DNA of 64,000 bases from Pyxidicoccus caerfyrddinensis (lineage in GTDB: Bacteria > Myxococcota > Myxococcia > Myxococcales > Myxococcaceae): positions 1 to 64,000 of the forward strand of contig NZ_JAAIYA010000032.1 of assembly GCF_010894405.1 (NCBI RefSeq). The letters are read 5' to 3'. A program made the translations under genes and the position numbers. This document shows positions 42,765 to 52,555 of this stretch, one piece after another. Below the pieces are notes generated by a model. It saw nothing but the letters and a program-made list of their open reading frames with translations. It was not told where the DNA came from and did not search any database. The first letter of the stretch is position 1. Every line of letters begins with the position of its first letter.

Positions 42765-45350
42765 TCACCGCACCTCGATTTCCACTGGCTCACTGCGCAA
42801 CCCCTGCGCCAGCACCTCCAGCCGGTGCCGGCCTGGCTGGAGGGCCCACGAGGCGTCATAGGGCCACGCCGCCCGGCCCACCGGCCGGCCGTCCACGAGC
42901 CACGTCACTCCCGCCAGCCGGGGTTCCACCTCCGCGCTCAGCCGCAGCGTCTGGGTCCGCCGCGCATAGCCGGGCTCGATGAGGAACACCTCGCCCTGGC
43001 GCGGCCAGGTGATGACCACCGCGCCCGGGACGGGGCCCTTCTCCGGGCACAGCGGGGAGTAGCGCGTGGGCGCGGCGGGCGCTGCCTCCGCGTGCGTGGC
43101 CTGCCAGGCGGCATACGCGGGCGGGAGGAAGGTGAAGACGCGTTTGACGACGTGCTCGGACGGGCACGTGTCCCCGGCGAGCAGGCCGTTGCGCATGTCC
43201 AGGCGCACCTCGCGGTGCCAGGGGCAGGGCTGGTCCGGCACGCGCGCCGCAGGCAGGCGCACGCGCCGCCGCACGGGGCACAGGGGCGTGGGCACCTGGC
43301 CCGAGTGCGCGCACACCGTGCCCTCCACCAGGCCGTCCGGAAGCGAGGCGCGCGCGGGCAGGGCGGAGGGCCCCGCGCGCTCCACCACGCGCTTCATCAC
43401 CTTGTGGAAGAGGGGGCCGGCGCCGGTGGCCCCGGTCATCCCGTGCAGCGGGCGGTTGGAGAAGTCTCCCGTCCACACCGCGACGGTGAAGCGCGGCGTG
43501 TAGCCCACGGCCCAGTTGTCCCGCCAGTTGGTGCTGGTGCCCGTCTTCACCGCGACGGGGAAGCCCAGCATCAGCGCGTTGCCGGCGCCGAAGGCGCGCA
43601 TGCGGAGGGACTCGTCGCCGAGCACGTCCGTTATCTGCCACGCCACCTCCTCGGAGAAGGCGCGGCGCGGCCCGTCGTTTTCTTGGGGCGGGCCGACGAA
43701 GGGCGTGGCGCGGCAGGTGAGGCCGCCTCGGGCGAACATCGCGTAGGCCTGGGCCAGCTCCAGCAGCGTCACCTCGCCGTTGCCCAGGGTGAGGCCCAGG
43801 CCGTAGTGCGAGGCGGGCGCGTCCAGCGAGGTGAAGCCCACCTCGCGCAGCCGGGTGAGCAGGGGCTCCAGGCCCACGCGCCGGGCCACGCGGATGGCGG
43901 GCACGTTGAGGCTGCGGCCCAGCGCCTCGCCCATCAGCACCGGGCCGGAGTAGTCGCCCGAGTAGTTCTTCGGGACGAAGAGGTCGCCGTCCGACTCGCC
44001 GTAGCGCGTCTCCACGTCCGCCACCACGGAGGCGGGCGTGTCTCCGTGCTCGAAGGCGAGCGCGTAGGTGAAGGGCTTGAGCGCGGAGCCCGGTTGACGC
44101 CGCGCCAGCGCGCCGTTCACCGCGCCCGAGGCCGCCGCGTCCCCGTAGCGGGCCGAGCCCACCATGGCCAGGACGTGGCAGGCCTCGTTGTCCAGCACCA
44201 CCACCGCCGCGTTCGTCACGCCCCCTGCGGCGAGCGAGGCCACATGGCCGCGCACCAGGGACTCCAGCTCCTGCTGGAGGTCTCCGTCCAGGGTGGTGCG
44301 CACCTCGCCCGAGGCGGGGTGCCGGGACACGACGTAGTCGGTGAAGTGGAGCGCCGTGTCCGGGAGCGCGGCGGGCGGCGCGTCCCGGCCGACGAGGCGC
44401 AGGGGCTCGGCGAGGGCGCGCGCGTGCTCCTCGTCGGAGATGGCGCCGGTGGCCCTCATGCGTGCGAGCACCGTGCGCTGGCGGGCGCGGGCCCGCTCGG
44501 AGTCCTTCAGCGGGTTGAGGGTGGTGGGGGCCTGGGGAAGCCCGGCGAGCAGCGCCGCCTCCGCGAGGCTGAGGTGCAGGCCGGGCTTGCCGAAGTAGCG
44601 CTGGCTGGCGGCCTCCACGCCCACGGCGCCGGCGCCGTACGGCGCGCGGTTGAGGTACTGCTCCAGCACGGTGTGCTTGTCCACCGCGCGCTCCAGGCGC
44701 AGCGCGTCCACCATCTCCCCGAGCTTGCCTCGCAGCGTGCGCGGGTGCGGGTGGATGCGTCGAGACAGCTGCATCGTCAGGGTGGAGGCCCCGGACACCA
44801 CGCGCCGGTAGCGCACCGCCTGCGCCACCGCGCGCGCCACCGAGCGCAGGTCCACGCCCGCGTGCTCATGGAAGCGCGCGTCCTCCACGGCGAGGGTCGC
44901 CTGCACCACCAGCGGGGAGATGTCCTCCAGGGCGCGCCACCGCACGCGCTCGCCGTCCGCGTTCACCACCTCGCGCAGCAGCCGGCCCCGCGAGTCGTGA
45001 ATGCGCAGTGAGTCCCCGCTGCGCACCTGGAGGTCCTCCACCGGGAAGGGGCGGAGGACCACGGCGGCCCACAGGGCGACCGCGCAGGCGGCGGTGGCGA
45101 GGGCCGCGACGCCGGTGGCCACCGCGTAGAAGCGGAGGACGCGGCGCCGCTTCGGGGGAGGGCGCGCGGTGCAGGACCCGGGCGCCGCATCGGAACGCCC
45201 CGGCGCTTCGGTCGGTGGCCTGGCTCCGTGCTTCGTGGCGGACGGGGAGGCTGCCTCGCGCCCGGCCGTCACCGGGGCCCTGTTCGTGGCGGCCGGGGAG
45301 GCTGCCTCGCCCCCGTCCGTCACGGGAGCCCTGGAGGAGGGGCGGCTCAT
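42765..45350 (-). CDS. pbpC: Penicillin-binding protein 1C (bifunctional transglycosylase/transpeptidase)
   Basis: An 861-residue protein overlapping the alpha-2-macroglobulin gene by four bases (ATGA). The N-terminal cytoplasmic tail contains two 17-residue repeats, then a membrane anchor (VATGVAALATAACAVALWAAVVL, about 77-99). GT51 domain: TLAVEDARFHEHAGVDLRSVARAV (catalytic Glu, about 143) and GASTLTMQLSRRI. Transpeptidase: RRQPGSALKPFTYALAFEHG (SxxK), and VKTGTSTNWRDNWAVG (KTGT). A BiPBP_C beta domain ends the protein (GEVFLIEPGYARRTQTLRLSAEVEP). PBP1C is typically paired with a bacterial A2M, as here, and is thought to repair peptidoglycan after breaches by proteases or lytic enzymes. 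Confidence 0.95.
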   Translation of the reverse strand: MSRPSSRAPVTDGGEAASPAATNRAPVTAGREAASPSATKHGARPPTEAPGRSDAAPGSCTARPPPKRRRVLRFYAVATGVAALATAACAVALWAAVVLRPFPVEDLQVRSGDSLRIHDSRGRLLREVVNADGERVRWRALEDISPLVVQATLAVEDARFHEHAGVDLRSVARAVAQAVRYRRVVSGASTLTMQLSRRIHPHPRTLRGKLGEMVDALRLERAVDKHTVLEQYLNRAPYGAGAVGVEAASQRYFGKPGLHLSLAEAALLAGLPQAPTTLNPLKDSERARARQRTVLARMRATGAISDEEHARALAEPLRLVGRDAPPAALPDTALHFTDYVVSRHPASGEVRTTLDGDLQQELESLVRGHVASLAAGGVTNAAVVVLDNEACHVLAMVGSARYGDAAASGAVNGALARRQPGSALKPFTYALAFEHGDTPASVVADVETRYGESDGDLFVPKNYSGDYSGPVLMGEALGRSLNVPAIRVARRVGLEPLLTRLREVGFTSLDAPASHYGLGLTLGNGEVTLLELAQAYAMFARGGLTCRATPFVGPPQENDGPRRAFSEEVAWQITDVLGDESLRMRAFGAGNALMLGFPVAVKTGTSTNWRDNWAVGYTPRFTVAVWTGDFSNRPLHGMTGATGAGPLFHKVMKRVVERAGPSALPARASLPDGLVEGTVCAHSGQVPTPLCPVRRRVRLPAARVPDQPCPWHREVRLDMRNGLLAGDTCPSEHVVKRVFTFLPPAYAAWQATHAEAAPAAPTRYSPLCPEKGPVPGAVVITWPRQGEVFLIEPGYARRTQTLRLSAEVEPRLAGVTWLVDGRPVGRAAWPYDASWALQPGRHRLEVLAQGLRSEPVEIEVR
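45232..45333 (-). repeat. Two 51-bp tandem repeats in the 5' end of pbpC
   Basis: Two adjacent 51-bp copies (45232-45282 and 45283-45333) encode RAPVTDGGEAASPAATN and RAPVTAGREAASPSATK, residues 7-40 of PBP1C. They extend the cytoplasmic tail in front of the membrane anchor. Near-identity suggests a recent duplication. Confidence 0.75.
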
Positions 45351-48300
45351 TGCACGGTGACCTCGTCGATGGCGGTGGTGCCCGTCACCTCGGGCGCGTA
45401 CATCGCCTCGGCGCCGGCGGCGGGACGCAGGAAGGTGCCCGGCGTGGTGGCGCGAGCGACGTAGCTGAACTCGTAGTCGCCCGCGCCCATGTCATCGACG
45501 TAGAAGGCCACGCGGTGGTCCCTCATCTCGCTGTAGGACAGCGAGGCCAGTCCCCGCTGGAGCGCCGCGGTGAGCGGGCCCTGGGACACCTTCTCCGTGG
45601 TGGCGAGGTGGGTGTTCATCGGCTCCAGGCCGGCGGGCAGCTTGTCGTCGATGGCCACGTAGTTCTGGTGGCTGTCCGCGCGCACCTTCAGCCGCACGCG
45701 CACCAGCGAGCCCAGGGGAATGGCGCCGCTCAGCGGCTCGCCGGACACCGTCTCGTACGCGCGCTCCACGCGGAAGCCCTCCTCGCGCGGGGCGCGGTTC
45801 TGCGCGTTCAGCTCCGCCTCGTACTGCGCGCGGACGCGGAGGATGGCGGGGCCCGGGCCCCGGTTGGTGAGCCGCACCTGGTGCGTGTGGGCCTGCCCCG
45901 CCTTCAGCCCCAGGTCCGCCTCCGACAGCCGCAGCCGGCGCACGCGCTGGCTGACCACCTCCAGCTCCCCATCCTTCACCGGCCTGCCATCGACGGTGAG
46001 CGACATGCGCGGCGCGCTTCCCCCCTGCGCCGACTGCGCCAGGCGGGCCACGCCCATGATGCCGAAGACGTTCTCCTGCGTGTTGCCCCACAGCCCGTAC
46101 CGCTGCCGCTTGAGCAGGCCCGTCAGCAGCTTGCCCCCGAGCTGCGCGGAGGCCCCACCCGTGGAAGCGGAGGCGAGCAGCGCGGTGGCGTGCGTGCGCA
46201 GCGGAGAGTCCATGGACCAGCCTCCCTGCGGCTTCCCATCGAACCAGGCCTCCTGCGTGGACTGGCTCGCGGCCTTCTCCACCTCCGCGAGGATGGGCTG
46301 GAGCAGCGAAGCGTCCTGGCCCTTCATCTCGCTCACCGCCACGGCGAGGAAGGACAGGCCGAAGGGCGTCAGCTTCGCCTTCTCGCGCCACAGCGTGGAC
46401 ACGTACGCGGGCTGCGGCCGGCCCAGGCGCCCCAGCGTCATCACGAAGAAGGCCCGCGTGTCCGCGTCCGCCATGCCGCCGTGGGGAATGGACTCGGTGA
46501 TGTTGCCGTCGCGCAGCCGCAGCTCCAGGTAGTCCCCCATCCGCTTGAGGGACTCGTCCGGCACGTCGTAGCCGCGCTTCTTCCCCTCGATGAGCGCGGT
46601 GAGGCCGAAGGCCGTGGCGAAGGCGTGTGGCTCCGTGCCGCCGGGCCAGTAGGACAGTCCGCCCGCCGTCGTCTGGAAGGAGAGGATGCGCTTGATGCCG
46701 GCCTCGGAGAACTTCTTCAGGTCCGCCTCGTTCACCGTCACGCCCATCTCCGGCAAGAGCTCCTTCAGCACCACCAGCGGGTAGGCCGTGCTGGTGGTCT
46801 GCTCGATGCAGCCATTGGGGTAGTCCATGAGGTAGCCCACCGCGTCCTTCAGCTCGCTGAGCGCGGTGCCGGACACCGTCACCTCCAGCTCCACGCTGCC
46901 GGGCTGCCGGTCCGCGGGCAGCGCCAGCTCCAGTCCCTGTTCGCCCGAGATTTGCGCGCTCGCCACCCGGACGCGGCGCGAGCCGGGATTCAGCACGGGC
47001 AGCGACACCTCCACCGAGTCCGTCTCCTCGCCCAGGCGCGCGGCGAAGCGCACCTTCGCGGCGCCACGGCCGGCCACCTTCACCGGGAAGCCGAAGGACG
47101 CGGACTCGCCCGGCTTCACCGTCCGGGCGGGCGGCGTCAGGTCCGTTCCCTGCTTCGGCTCCAGCCCGTCGAACGACGCGGTGACTTGCACCGGGCCCGC
47201 CTCCGCCTGGCCGTTGAAGGCGAGCACCTCCACGCGCAGCGCGTCGCCGGGGTAGGCGAAGCGCGGGAGCACGGGCTGCAGCATCAGCGGCTTCTTCACC
47301 ACCAGCGCCTGCTCCCCGGAGCCGGCGCGGCCCGCCTCGTCCACCACCACCGCCATGATGCGGTAGCGGGTGAGGTTGTCCGGCAGCTTCACGCTGACGC
47401 TGGCCCGGCCGTCCGGCCCCACCGCGACGCGAGGGTTCCAGTACGCGGTGCTCTGGAAGAGGGTGCGCAGGTCGGCCGGGAAGTCTCCCAGCGCGAAGCC
47501 CTCGCCGCCGTCACCGCCGGGGAAGAGCACCTCGTGCCGCACCCGCCGGGAGTGAGGCAGCTCCAGCCGGCTCTCCGCGGTGCGCACGCCCAGCGCCTGC
47601 GATGCGTAGAGCGCCGGCACCGGGTCCGGCGTCCGGTAGCCGGTGAGCCCCAGCACGGCCTCGTCCACCACCATCACCGTGGCCTGCCCCGCGGCGGGGT
47701 GGCCCGTGCCGTCGCGCACCGTCACGTCCACGCGCACCGTGCCGCCCGGACGGCCTATCGGCTTCTCCGGCGTGACGTCCACCGCGAGGCGCTGGTTCCT
47801 CGGCTCCACCTGGAGCTGCACGTAGCCCAGCTTGAAGGCGGGCGCGCCCGTCTCGAAGCCCGTGGCGTCCTTCTCCGCGTGGACGCGCCCGCGCAGCAGC
47901 ACCACCGAGGCATACACGTTGGGCACGTGCGCGTCGGTGAGCGGAATCTCCAGCGTCGGCGTGTCGCCGTGGATTTCGAAGAGGCGGTGCTCCAGCACCC
48001 CGCCGCGCTCCACGGTGAGCAGCCCGCGCGCCTCCGCGAAGGGCGTCTGCACCACCAGTCGCGCCGTGTCGCCCGGCAGGTAGCGCGGCTTGTCCGCCAC
48101 CACCTGGATGCGGTCCTGGTCGAACCGGGGCCACGCCACCGTGGTGTCTCCTGCCGCCGACATGCGGAAGCCCGTCTGCACCACCCGCTGCGCCGTGTCC
48201 TGCGCCCAGGCCCGCAGCTGGTACGCGCCCGCCTCGGGGACGGTGAGCCGGCACGTGACGGCCGTCTTCTCCGTGGTGACGAGGCACTGGTCCGCCTCCA

Positions 48301-51070
48301 CCTTCTCCTCGCGGTTGACGAGCTGCGCGTGGGTGCCGCTCAGCCGGGCGTAGGTGTGCGTGTCCACGCGCTCCAGCTGCGCGCGCACGCGCACGCCCTC
48401 CTGCACCGTGCCGTCCGGCCGCACGGCGATGACGGGCACCTCCAGCACCTCGCCGGCGCGCACCACGGCGCGCGCGGGGGGCAGCACGCCCACGTAGAAG
48501 GCGGCGGGGTGCACCACGCGCGACAGCCGCCCAGCATAGGCCTGGCGGTCCACGTCGGTGACGCTCGCCTCCACGGTGTAGCGCTGGGGGCCGGCGTAGG
48601 ACGGGTGGTCCGCCTTGAAGCGGACGTGGGCGCGGCCCTGGCCGTCCAGGCGCTCGTCCACGCTGGAGATGAGCCCCGCGCTCCCCGAGCCGTCCTCCGG
48701 CAGCCCGAAGGCGTACTGCGCGAAGCCGGCGGGCGCGAAGGGCTCGCGGGCCCGCCACACCTGGTAGCGCACCTCGCGGCCGGACAGCTCGCCGCCGTGC
48801 AGGTAGCGCGCCTCCACCACCGCCTCCACGTCCGCGCCCAGGGGCCACTCCTTCTCCGCGCTGGACACCTTCACCTCGAAGGTGGGCACGCGGTATTCTT
48901 CCACGCGGAAGGTGTGCGCCACCGCGCGCTCTCCATGCGTGAGGCGCAGCGAGTACTCGCCCACCGCCGCCCCCGCCTTCAGCTTCAGGTCGACGTCCGC
49001 CGTGCCGAAGGCGTCCAACGTCAGCTGCGTGTCCAGCACGCCCTGGCCGCGAGGGTCCTGCACCTGCACCTGCACCGCGCGCTTGCCGCGAGGCAGCCGC
49101 CCCGCGTCCTTCACCAGCGCCTTGATGTGCACCGTCTCCTCCGGCCGGTACACGCCCCGGTCGGTGAAGACGAGCGAGGGGAGCCGCTCGGCACCCTTCA
49201 CCTCACCGGGCAGACCGAACTGCCACGCCGAGGACAGCCGCTCCTCGCTCACTTCCGCCACCAGCCGGTCATCGTCCTTGCGCGCGGAGAGGAAGAAGCG
49301 CTGCTCCAGGCTGCTGGCGGAGGTGAGGCCCGGCGCGCGTAGCAGCGCCACCCCGTCCGGGCCCGTCTCCGCGGAGGCGAGGCGCGCGCCCGCCGCGTCC
49401 AGCAGCGCCACCTGGCCCTGCGCCACGGGCGTCGCGTCGCTCAGGCGGGTGAGCCACACGAGGACGCCGCCGCCGTACAGCTTCGCGGTGAGGCCCAGGT
49501 CGGAGAGCTGCACCAGCACCGCGTCCTGGATTCCTTCCTGGCCCGCCTCGCTGCCTCGGCCCTTCGCGGTGAGCTCCACGCAGTACAGGCTGGCCTTGCT
49601 GCCCTCGAGCGACACCTCCAGTGGCTCCAGCGTGTTGAGGGCCTTTGGCCGGGGCGCACCGAGCGTCCTCGCGGGGCCCAGGGGTTCGCCGTAGCTGGCG
49701 CAGTCGGTCTGCCGCTCATGGGTGGAGGCGCGCACGAACGCGTCCGGCGCGTTGATGCGGTACACGTTCGCCTGGAGGGCGCCCACGTTGCGCGCCTGGA
49801 AGGGCAGGCGCGCGCCGGTGCGCTCCAGCGTCAACTGCTGCGCGGGGAGCTGGAGCTGGGGCGGCAAATCCATCGCGCGGAAGGTCCACTTCGCGCTGCC
49901 CTCCAGGGGGTTGCCCAGCACGTCCACCAGCCCCCGGGTGAGCGAGGCGCGATACTGCTGGCCGGGGGACAGCTGCATCGTCACCGCCGCGCCACGGCCC
50001 CAGCTGGCTACATCCAGGGACTCGGGCGCGGGCTGCACGGACAGGTGCGCCCGGAGCGCCTCCGCGTCGACGGGGTTGTTGAAGCTCAGCTCCCACCGGG
50101 AGCTGAGCGGCGCGCGCTGCGGGTCGGCCTCCTCGGAGGCGAGGTAGGGCCCTTCCACCGTCAGGCTGCGGTTGACGGTGAGCGCCAGGGAGACGACGGC
50201 GGGCTCGCGGGAGTCCTGCTCGCTGTCGCCAGGCATCAAGACGCGCAGCGTGCTCCCATGCGCGGGCAGGCGCGGGAAGCGCAGGACGAGCACGTGCTTC
50301 GGGTCCACCGTCATGCCAGTGGGGACCTCGTCGGCGGCCAGCGCGGACACCTTCACGGGCACGGCCTTGCCGTCGCCATCCTCGGCCTGGATGTGCTTGC
50401 CCTGCGCCTTGGCCGAGACGGGCTGGTCGTAGAGCGCGAGCAGCGGCCCGTTGCCCACCTGGTCCGTGAAGTCATTGAGGAAGGCGATGAAGCGCGGCCG
50501 GCCTGGGATGACGGGCCATGAGGCCACCTTTCCCGCCGCCTGGAAGAAGGGCACCTGGAAGGTGTCCTCCCACGCCGAGGCGAGCGCCGGCCCCGCGTCC
50601 GCGACGGGCCTGGCCCCGTCCACGCGCACCGTCACCGGGTGGCCCCAGCCCAGCGCCCCGGGCGCGGGCGTGAAGACGTGCTCCGTGGGCGAGCGCCAGG
50701 CCCAGGTGCCCTGCTGTGGCGGCGTCAGGTGGACGGACACCGACTTCGCTTCCACGGGCGCGCCGAAGGTGAGCACCAGCTCACAGCCGGCGTTCTCGCA
50801 GGCGCTCCGTTGGATGGAGAGCCCCTCCGCGCTCTCTCCGGTGGCGACCTCGGCTGTGTCCTGGGGTGGCTCGGGAGGCGGGAGCGGCGGAGGCTCCACG
50901 GGGGGAGGCAGGCTGACAGTTGGCGCCACGCTGGCGCTCACCTCCGAAGCTTCGCCAGGGCCTTTCGCAGGCGAGGCGGGGGCGGGGTCGGCGCCGCGCT
51001 GACACGCGGCGATGAGCAGGGCGGCGACGAGCACCCACCCGATGAGCGGGAAGCGGCAGGGAGAAGGCAT
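45347..51070 (-). CDS. Bacterial alpha-2-macroglobulin lipoprotein
   Basis: A 1907-residue protein, starting at ATG 51070 after GGAG. Lipoprotein signal MPSPCRFPLIGWVLVAALLIAAC (Cys 23), then a Pro/Ala linker. Many MG (macroglobulin) beta domains follow, including PSLVFTDRGVYRPEETVHIKALVKD (MG2-like) and the bait/A2M domain with TYWNP-like VAVGPDGRASVSVKLPDNLTRYRIMAVVVDEAGR. The thioester motif is intact: MDYPNGCIEQTTSTAYPLV (CIEQ, Cys about 1419), in an alpha/alpha TED domain. It traps attacking proteases by a bait-triggered covalent thioester. It is encoded directly upstream of pbpC, as in E. coli yfhM-pbpC, and translation is coupled by overlap. Confidence 0.95.
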   Translation of the reverse strand: MPSPCRFPLIGWVLVAALLIAACQRGADPAPASPAKGPGEASEVSASVAPTVSLPPPVEPPPLPPPEPPQDTAEVATGESAEGLSIQRSACENAGCELVLTFGAPVEAKSVSVHLTPPQQGTWAWRSPTEHVFTPAPGALGWGHPVTVRVDGARPVADAGPALASAWEDTFQVPFFQAAGKVASWPVIPGRPRFIAFLNDFTDQVGNGPLLALYDQPVSAKAQGKHIQAEDGDGKAVPVKVSALAADEVPTGMTVDPKHVLVLRFPRLPAHGSTLRVLMPGDSEQDSREPAVVSLALTVNRSLTVEGPYLASEEADPQRAPLSSRWELSFNNPVDAEALRAHLSVQPAPESLDVASWGRGAAVTMQLSPGQQYRASLTRGLVDVLGNPLEGSAKWTFRAMDLPPQLQLPAQQLTLERTGARLPFQARNVGALQANVYRINAPDAFVRASTHERQTDCASYGEPLGPARTLGAPRPKALNTLEPLEVSLEGSKASLYCVELTAKGRGSEAGQEGIQDAVLVQLSDLGLTAKLYGGGVLVWLTRLSDATPVAQGQVALLDAAGARLASAETGPDGVALLRAPGLTSASSLEQRFFLSARKDDDRLVAEVSEERLSSAWQFGLPGEVKGAERLPSLVFTDRGVYRPEETVHIKALVKDAGRLPRGKRAVQVQVQDPRGQGVLDTQLTLDAFGTADVDLKLKAGAAVGEYSLRLTHGERAVAHTFRVEEYRVPTFEVKVSSAEKEWPLGADVEAVVEARYLHGGELSGREVRYQVWRAREPFAPAGFAQYAFGLPEDGSGSAGLISSVDERLDGQGRAHVRFKADHPSYAGPQRYTVEASVTDVDRQAYAGRLSRVVHPAAFYVGVLPPARAVVRAGEVLEVPVIAVRPDGTVQEGVRVRAQLERVDTHTYARLSGTHAQLVNREEKVEADQCLVTTEKTAVTCRLTVPEAGAYQLRAWAQDTAQRVVQTGFRMSAAGDTTVAWPRFDQDRIQVVADKPRYLPGDTARLVVQTPFAEARGLLTVERGGVLEHRLFEIHGDTPTLEIPLTDAHVPNVYASVVLLRGRVHAEKDATGFETGAPAFKLGYVQLQVEPRNQRLAVDVTPEKPIGRPGGTVRVDVTVRDGTGHPAAGQATVMVVDEAVLGLTGYRTPDPVPALYASQALGVRTAESRLELPHSRRVRHEVLFPGGDGGEGFALGDFPADLRTLFQSTAYWNPRVAVGPDGRASVSVKLPDNLTRYRIMAVVVDEAGRAGSGEQALVVKKPLMLQPVLPRFAYPGDALRVEVLAFNGQAEAGPVQVTASFDGLEPKQGTDLTPPARTVKPGESASFGFPVKVAGRGAAKVRFAARLGEETDSVEVSLPVLNPGSRRVRVASAQISGEQGLELALPADRQPGSVELEVTVSGTALSELKDAVGYLMDYPNGCIEQTTSTAYPLVVLKELLPEMGVTVNEADLKKFSEAGIKRILSFQTTAGGLSYWPGGTEPHAFATAFGLTALIEGKKRGYDVPDESLKRMGDYLELRLRDGNITESIPHGGMADADTRAFFVMTLGRLGRPQPAYVSTLWREKAKLTPFGLSFLAVAVSEMKGQDASLLQPILAEVEKAASQSTQEAWFDGKPQGGWSMDSPLRTHATALLASASTGGASAQLGGKLLTGLLKRQRYGLWGNTQENVFGIMGVARLAQSAQGGSAPRMSLTVDGRPVKDGELEVVSQRVRRLRLSEADLGLKAGQAHTHQVRLTNRGPGPAILRVRAQYEAELNAQNRAPREEGFRVERAYETVSGEPLSGAIPLGSLVRVRLKVRADSHQNYVAIDDKLPAGLEPMNTHLATTEKVSQGPLTAALQRGLASLSYSEMRDHRVAFYVDDMGAGDYEFSYVARATTPGTFLRPAAGAEAMYAPEVTGTTAIDEVTVQ

Positions 51071-51324
51071 GACGGGCTCCGTGGGGGAGACAGCGGGCGG
51101 CGAGGACCTTGCCGGCTGCCGCAGAGCAACCGCCGTACCAGTGGGAAAACGCGGTCGTGGGGTGTCCCTGGCACTCGAAACGGGCGCTCGTGCGTCCTCC
51201 GGGCCACGCTGTCCGTGTCACCCGGACCGCGTGCAGGCCTCCGACAGGGCGTCCCGGCGGGAACGCCGGAAGTCACACCGTGGACGAACGACCCGCTGCG
51301 TCGCTGGAACGGCAGGGCGCCTCT

Positions 51325-51352
51325 TTGCCGGTCCGGTACGCTCCTCTAGAGT
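51325..51352 (+). promoter_or_regulatory. Candidate promoter of the polyamine operon
   Basis: TTGCCG (51325-51330) and TAGAGT (51347-51352), spaced 16 bp, each match four of six bases of the sigma-70 consensus and lie 40 bp before the start codon. The 321-bp gap (51071-51391) between the divergent A2M and polyamine genes holds no gene. Confidence 0.3.
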
Positions 51353-51391
51353 CGACCCGCATCACCATCACCAACGGGGAGGGAAATCCGC

Positions 51392-52534
51392 ATGCTGAAG
51401 CACTTCGCAGTGGGTGCAGTGATGGTCTTCGCGACCCAGACGCTGGCAGCGCCTCCGCAGAAGCTCGGCAAGCCCGAGGGGCAGGTCAACATCATCGCGT
51501 GGCCCGGCTACATCGAGCGCGGTGCGACGGACAAGAAGTACGACTGGGTGACGAAGTTCGAGAAGGACACCGGCTGCAAGGTCAACGTCAAGACGGCCGC
51601 CACCTCGGACGAGATGGTCTCCCTGATGAACCAGGGGGGCTATGACCTGGTCACCGCCTCCGGTGACGCGAGCCTCCGCCTCGTCCATGGCAAGAAGGTG
51701 CAGGAAATCAACACCGCGCTGATTCCCTCGTGGAACACCGTGGACTCGCGGCTGAAGGACGCGCCCTGGCACACGGTGGAGGGCAAGCACTACGGCGTTC
51801 CCTACCAGTGGGGCCCCAACGTGCTCATGTACAACACCAACGTCTTCAAGGCGGCGCCCACGTCATGGGCGGTGGTGTTCGAGGAGCAGAAGCTGCCGGA
51901 CGGCAAGTCCAACAAGGGGCGCGTGCAGGCGTATGACGGCCCCATCTACGTCGCGGACGCCGCGCTCTACCTGATGAAGAAGCAGCCGGAGCTGGGCATC
52001 AAGGACCCGTTCGAGCTCAATGACAAGCAGTACGCCGCCGCCATGGCACTGCTGCGCAACCAGAAGGCGCTGGCGCACCGCTACTGGCACGACACCACCG
52101 TGCAGATGAGCGACTTCAAGAATGAGGGAGTCGTCGCCTCCAGCGCCTGGGGCTACCAGGTCAACGCGCTCAAGGGCGAGAAGCAGCCCATCGACTCGGT
52201 GATTCCGCAGGAGGGCTCCACCGGCTGGGCGGACACCACCATGCTGCACGCCAGCGCGAAGAACCCGGTGTGCGCGTACAAGTGGATGGAGCACTCGCTC
52301 AACAAGGACCTGCAGGCCTCGCTCGCCGAGTGGTTCGGCTCCAACCCGGTGGTGCCGGAGGCGTGCAAGACGAAGGCGCCGGGCGGCACGGACTTCTGCA
52401 AGACGAACGGCTTCGAGCGCTTCTCGCAGGTGCACTTCTGGAAGACGCCGGTGGCGAAGTGCGCCAGCCAGGGCACGTGCGTGCCCTACAGCCGCTGGAC
52501 GCAGGACTACATCGCCATCATGGGCGGCCGGTAG
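51392..52534 (+). CDS. Polyamine ABC transporter substrate-binding protein (PotD/YdcS-like)
   Basis: A 380-residue periplasmic protein starting at ATG 51392 after GGGGAGGG. Signal peptide MLKHFAVGAVMVFATQTLAA. The spermidine/putrescine-type binding fold is visible in VNIIAWPGYIERGATDKKYDWVTKFEKDTGCKVNVK, YDLVTASGDASLRLVHGKKVQEIN, GKHYGVPYQWGPNVLMYNTNVF and DSVIPQEGSTGWADTTMLHA. It most resembles YdcS of the E. coli ydcSTUV-patD cluster. First gene of a six-gene plus-strand operon encoding ATPase, two permeases, aldehyde dehydrogenase and GABA transaminase, which supports putrescine or a related amine as the ligand. Confidence 0.92.
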   Translation: MLKHFAVGAVMVFATQTLAAPPQKLGKPEGQVNIIAWPGYIERGATDKKYDWVTKFEKDTGCKVNVKTAATSDEMVSLMNQGGYDLVTASGDASLRLVHGKKVQEINTALIPSWNTVDSRLKDAPWHTVEGKHYGVPYQWGPNVLMYNTNVFKAAPTSWAVVFEEQKLPDGKSNKGRVQAYDGPIYVADAALYLMKKQPELGIKDPFELNDKQYAAAMALLRNQKALAHRYWHDTTVQMSDFKNEGVVASSAWGYQVNALKGEKQPIDSVIPQEGSTGWADTTMLHASAKNPVCAYKWMEHSLNKDLQASLAEWFGSNPVVPEACKTKAPGGTDFCKTNGFERFSQVHFWKTPVAKCASQGTCVPYSRWTQDYIAIMGGR

Positions 52535-52555
52535 TCGAAGGGCCAGGGACACGCC

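Noticed and set aside
45008-49342. A 1444-codon plus-strand frame across pbpC and the alpha-2-macroglobulin gene, and the similar 1300-codon frame at 41109-45011
   Set aside because: Both lie antisense to genes with intact catalytic motifs, show no domain features and are His/Arg/Leu-rich artefacts of GC skew.
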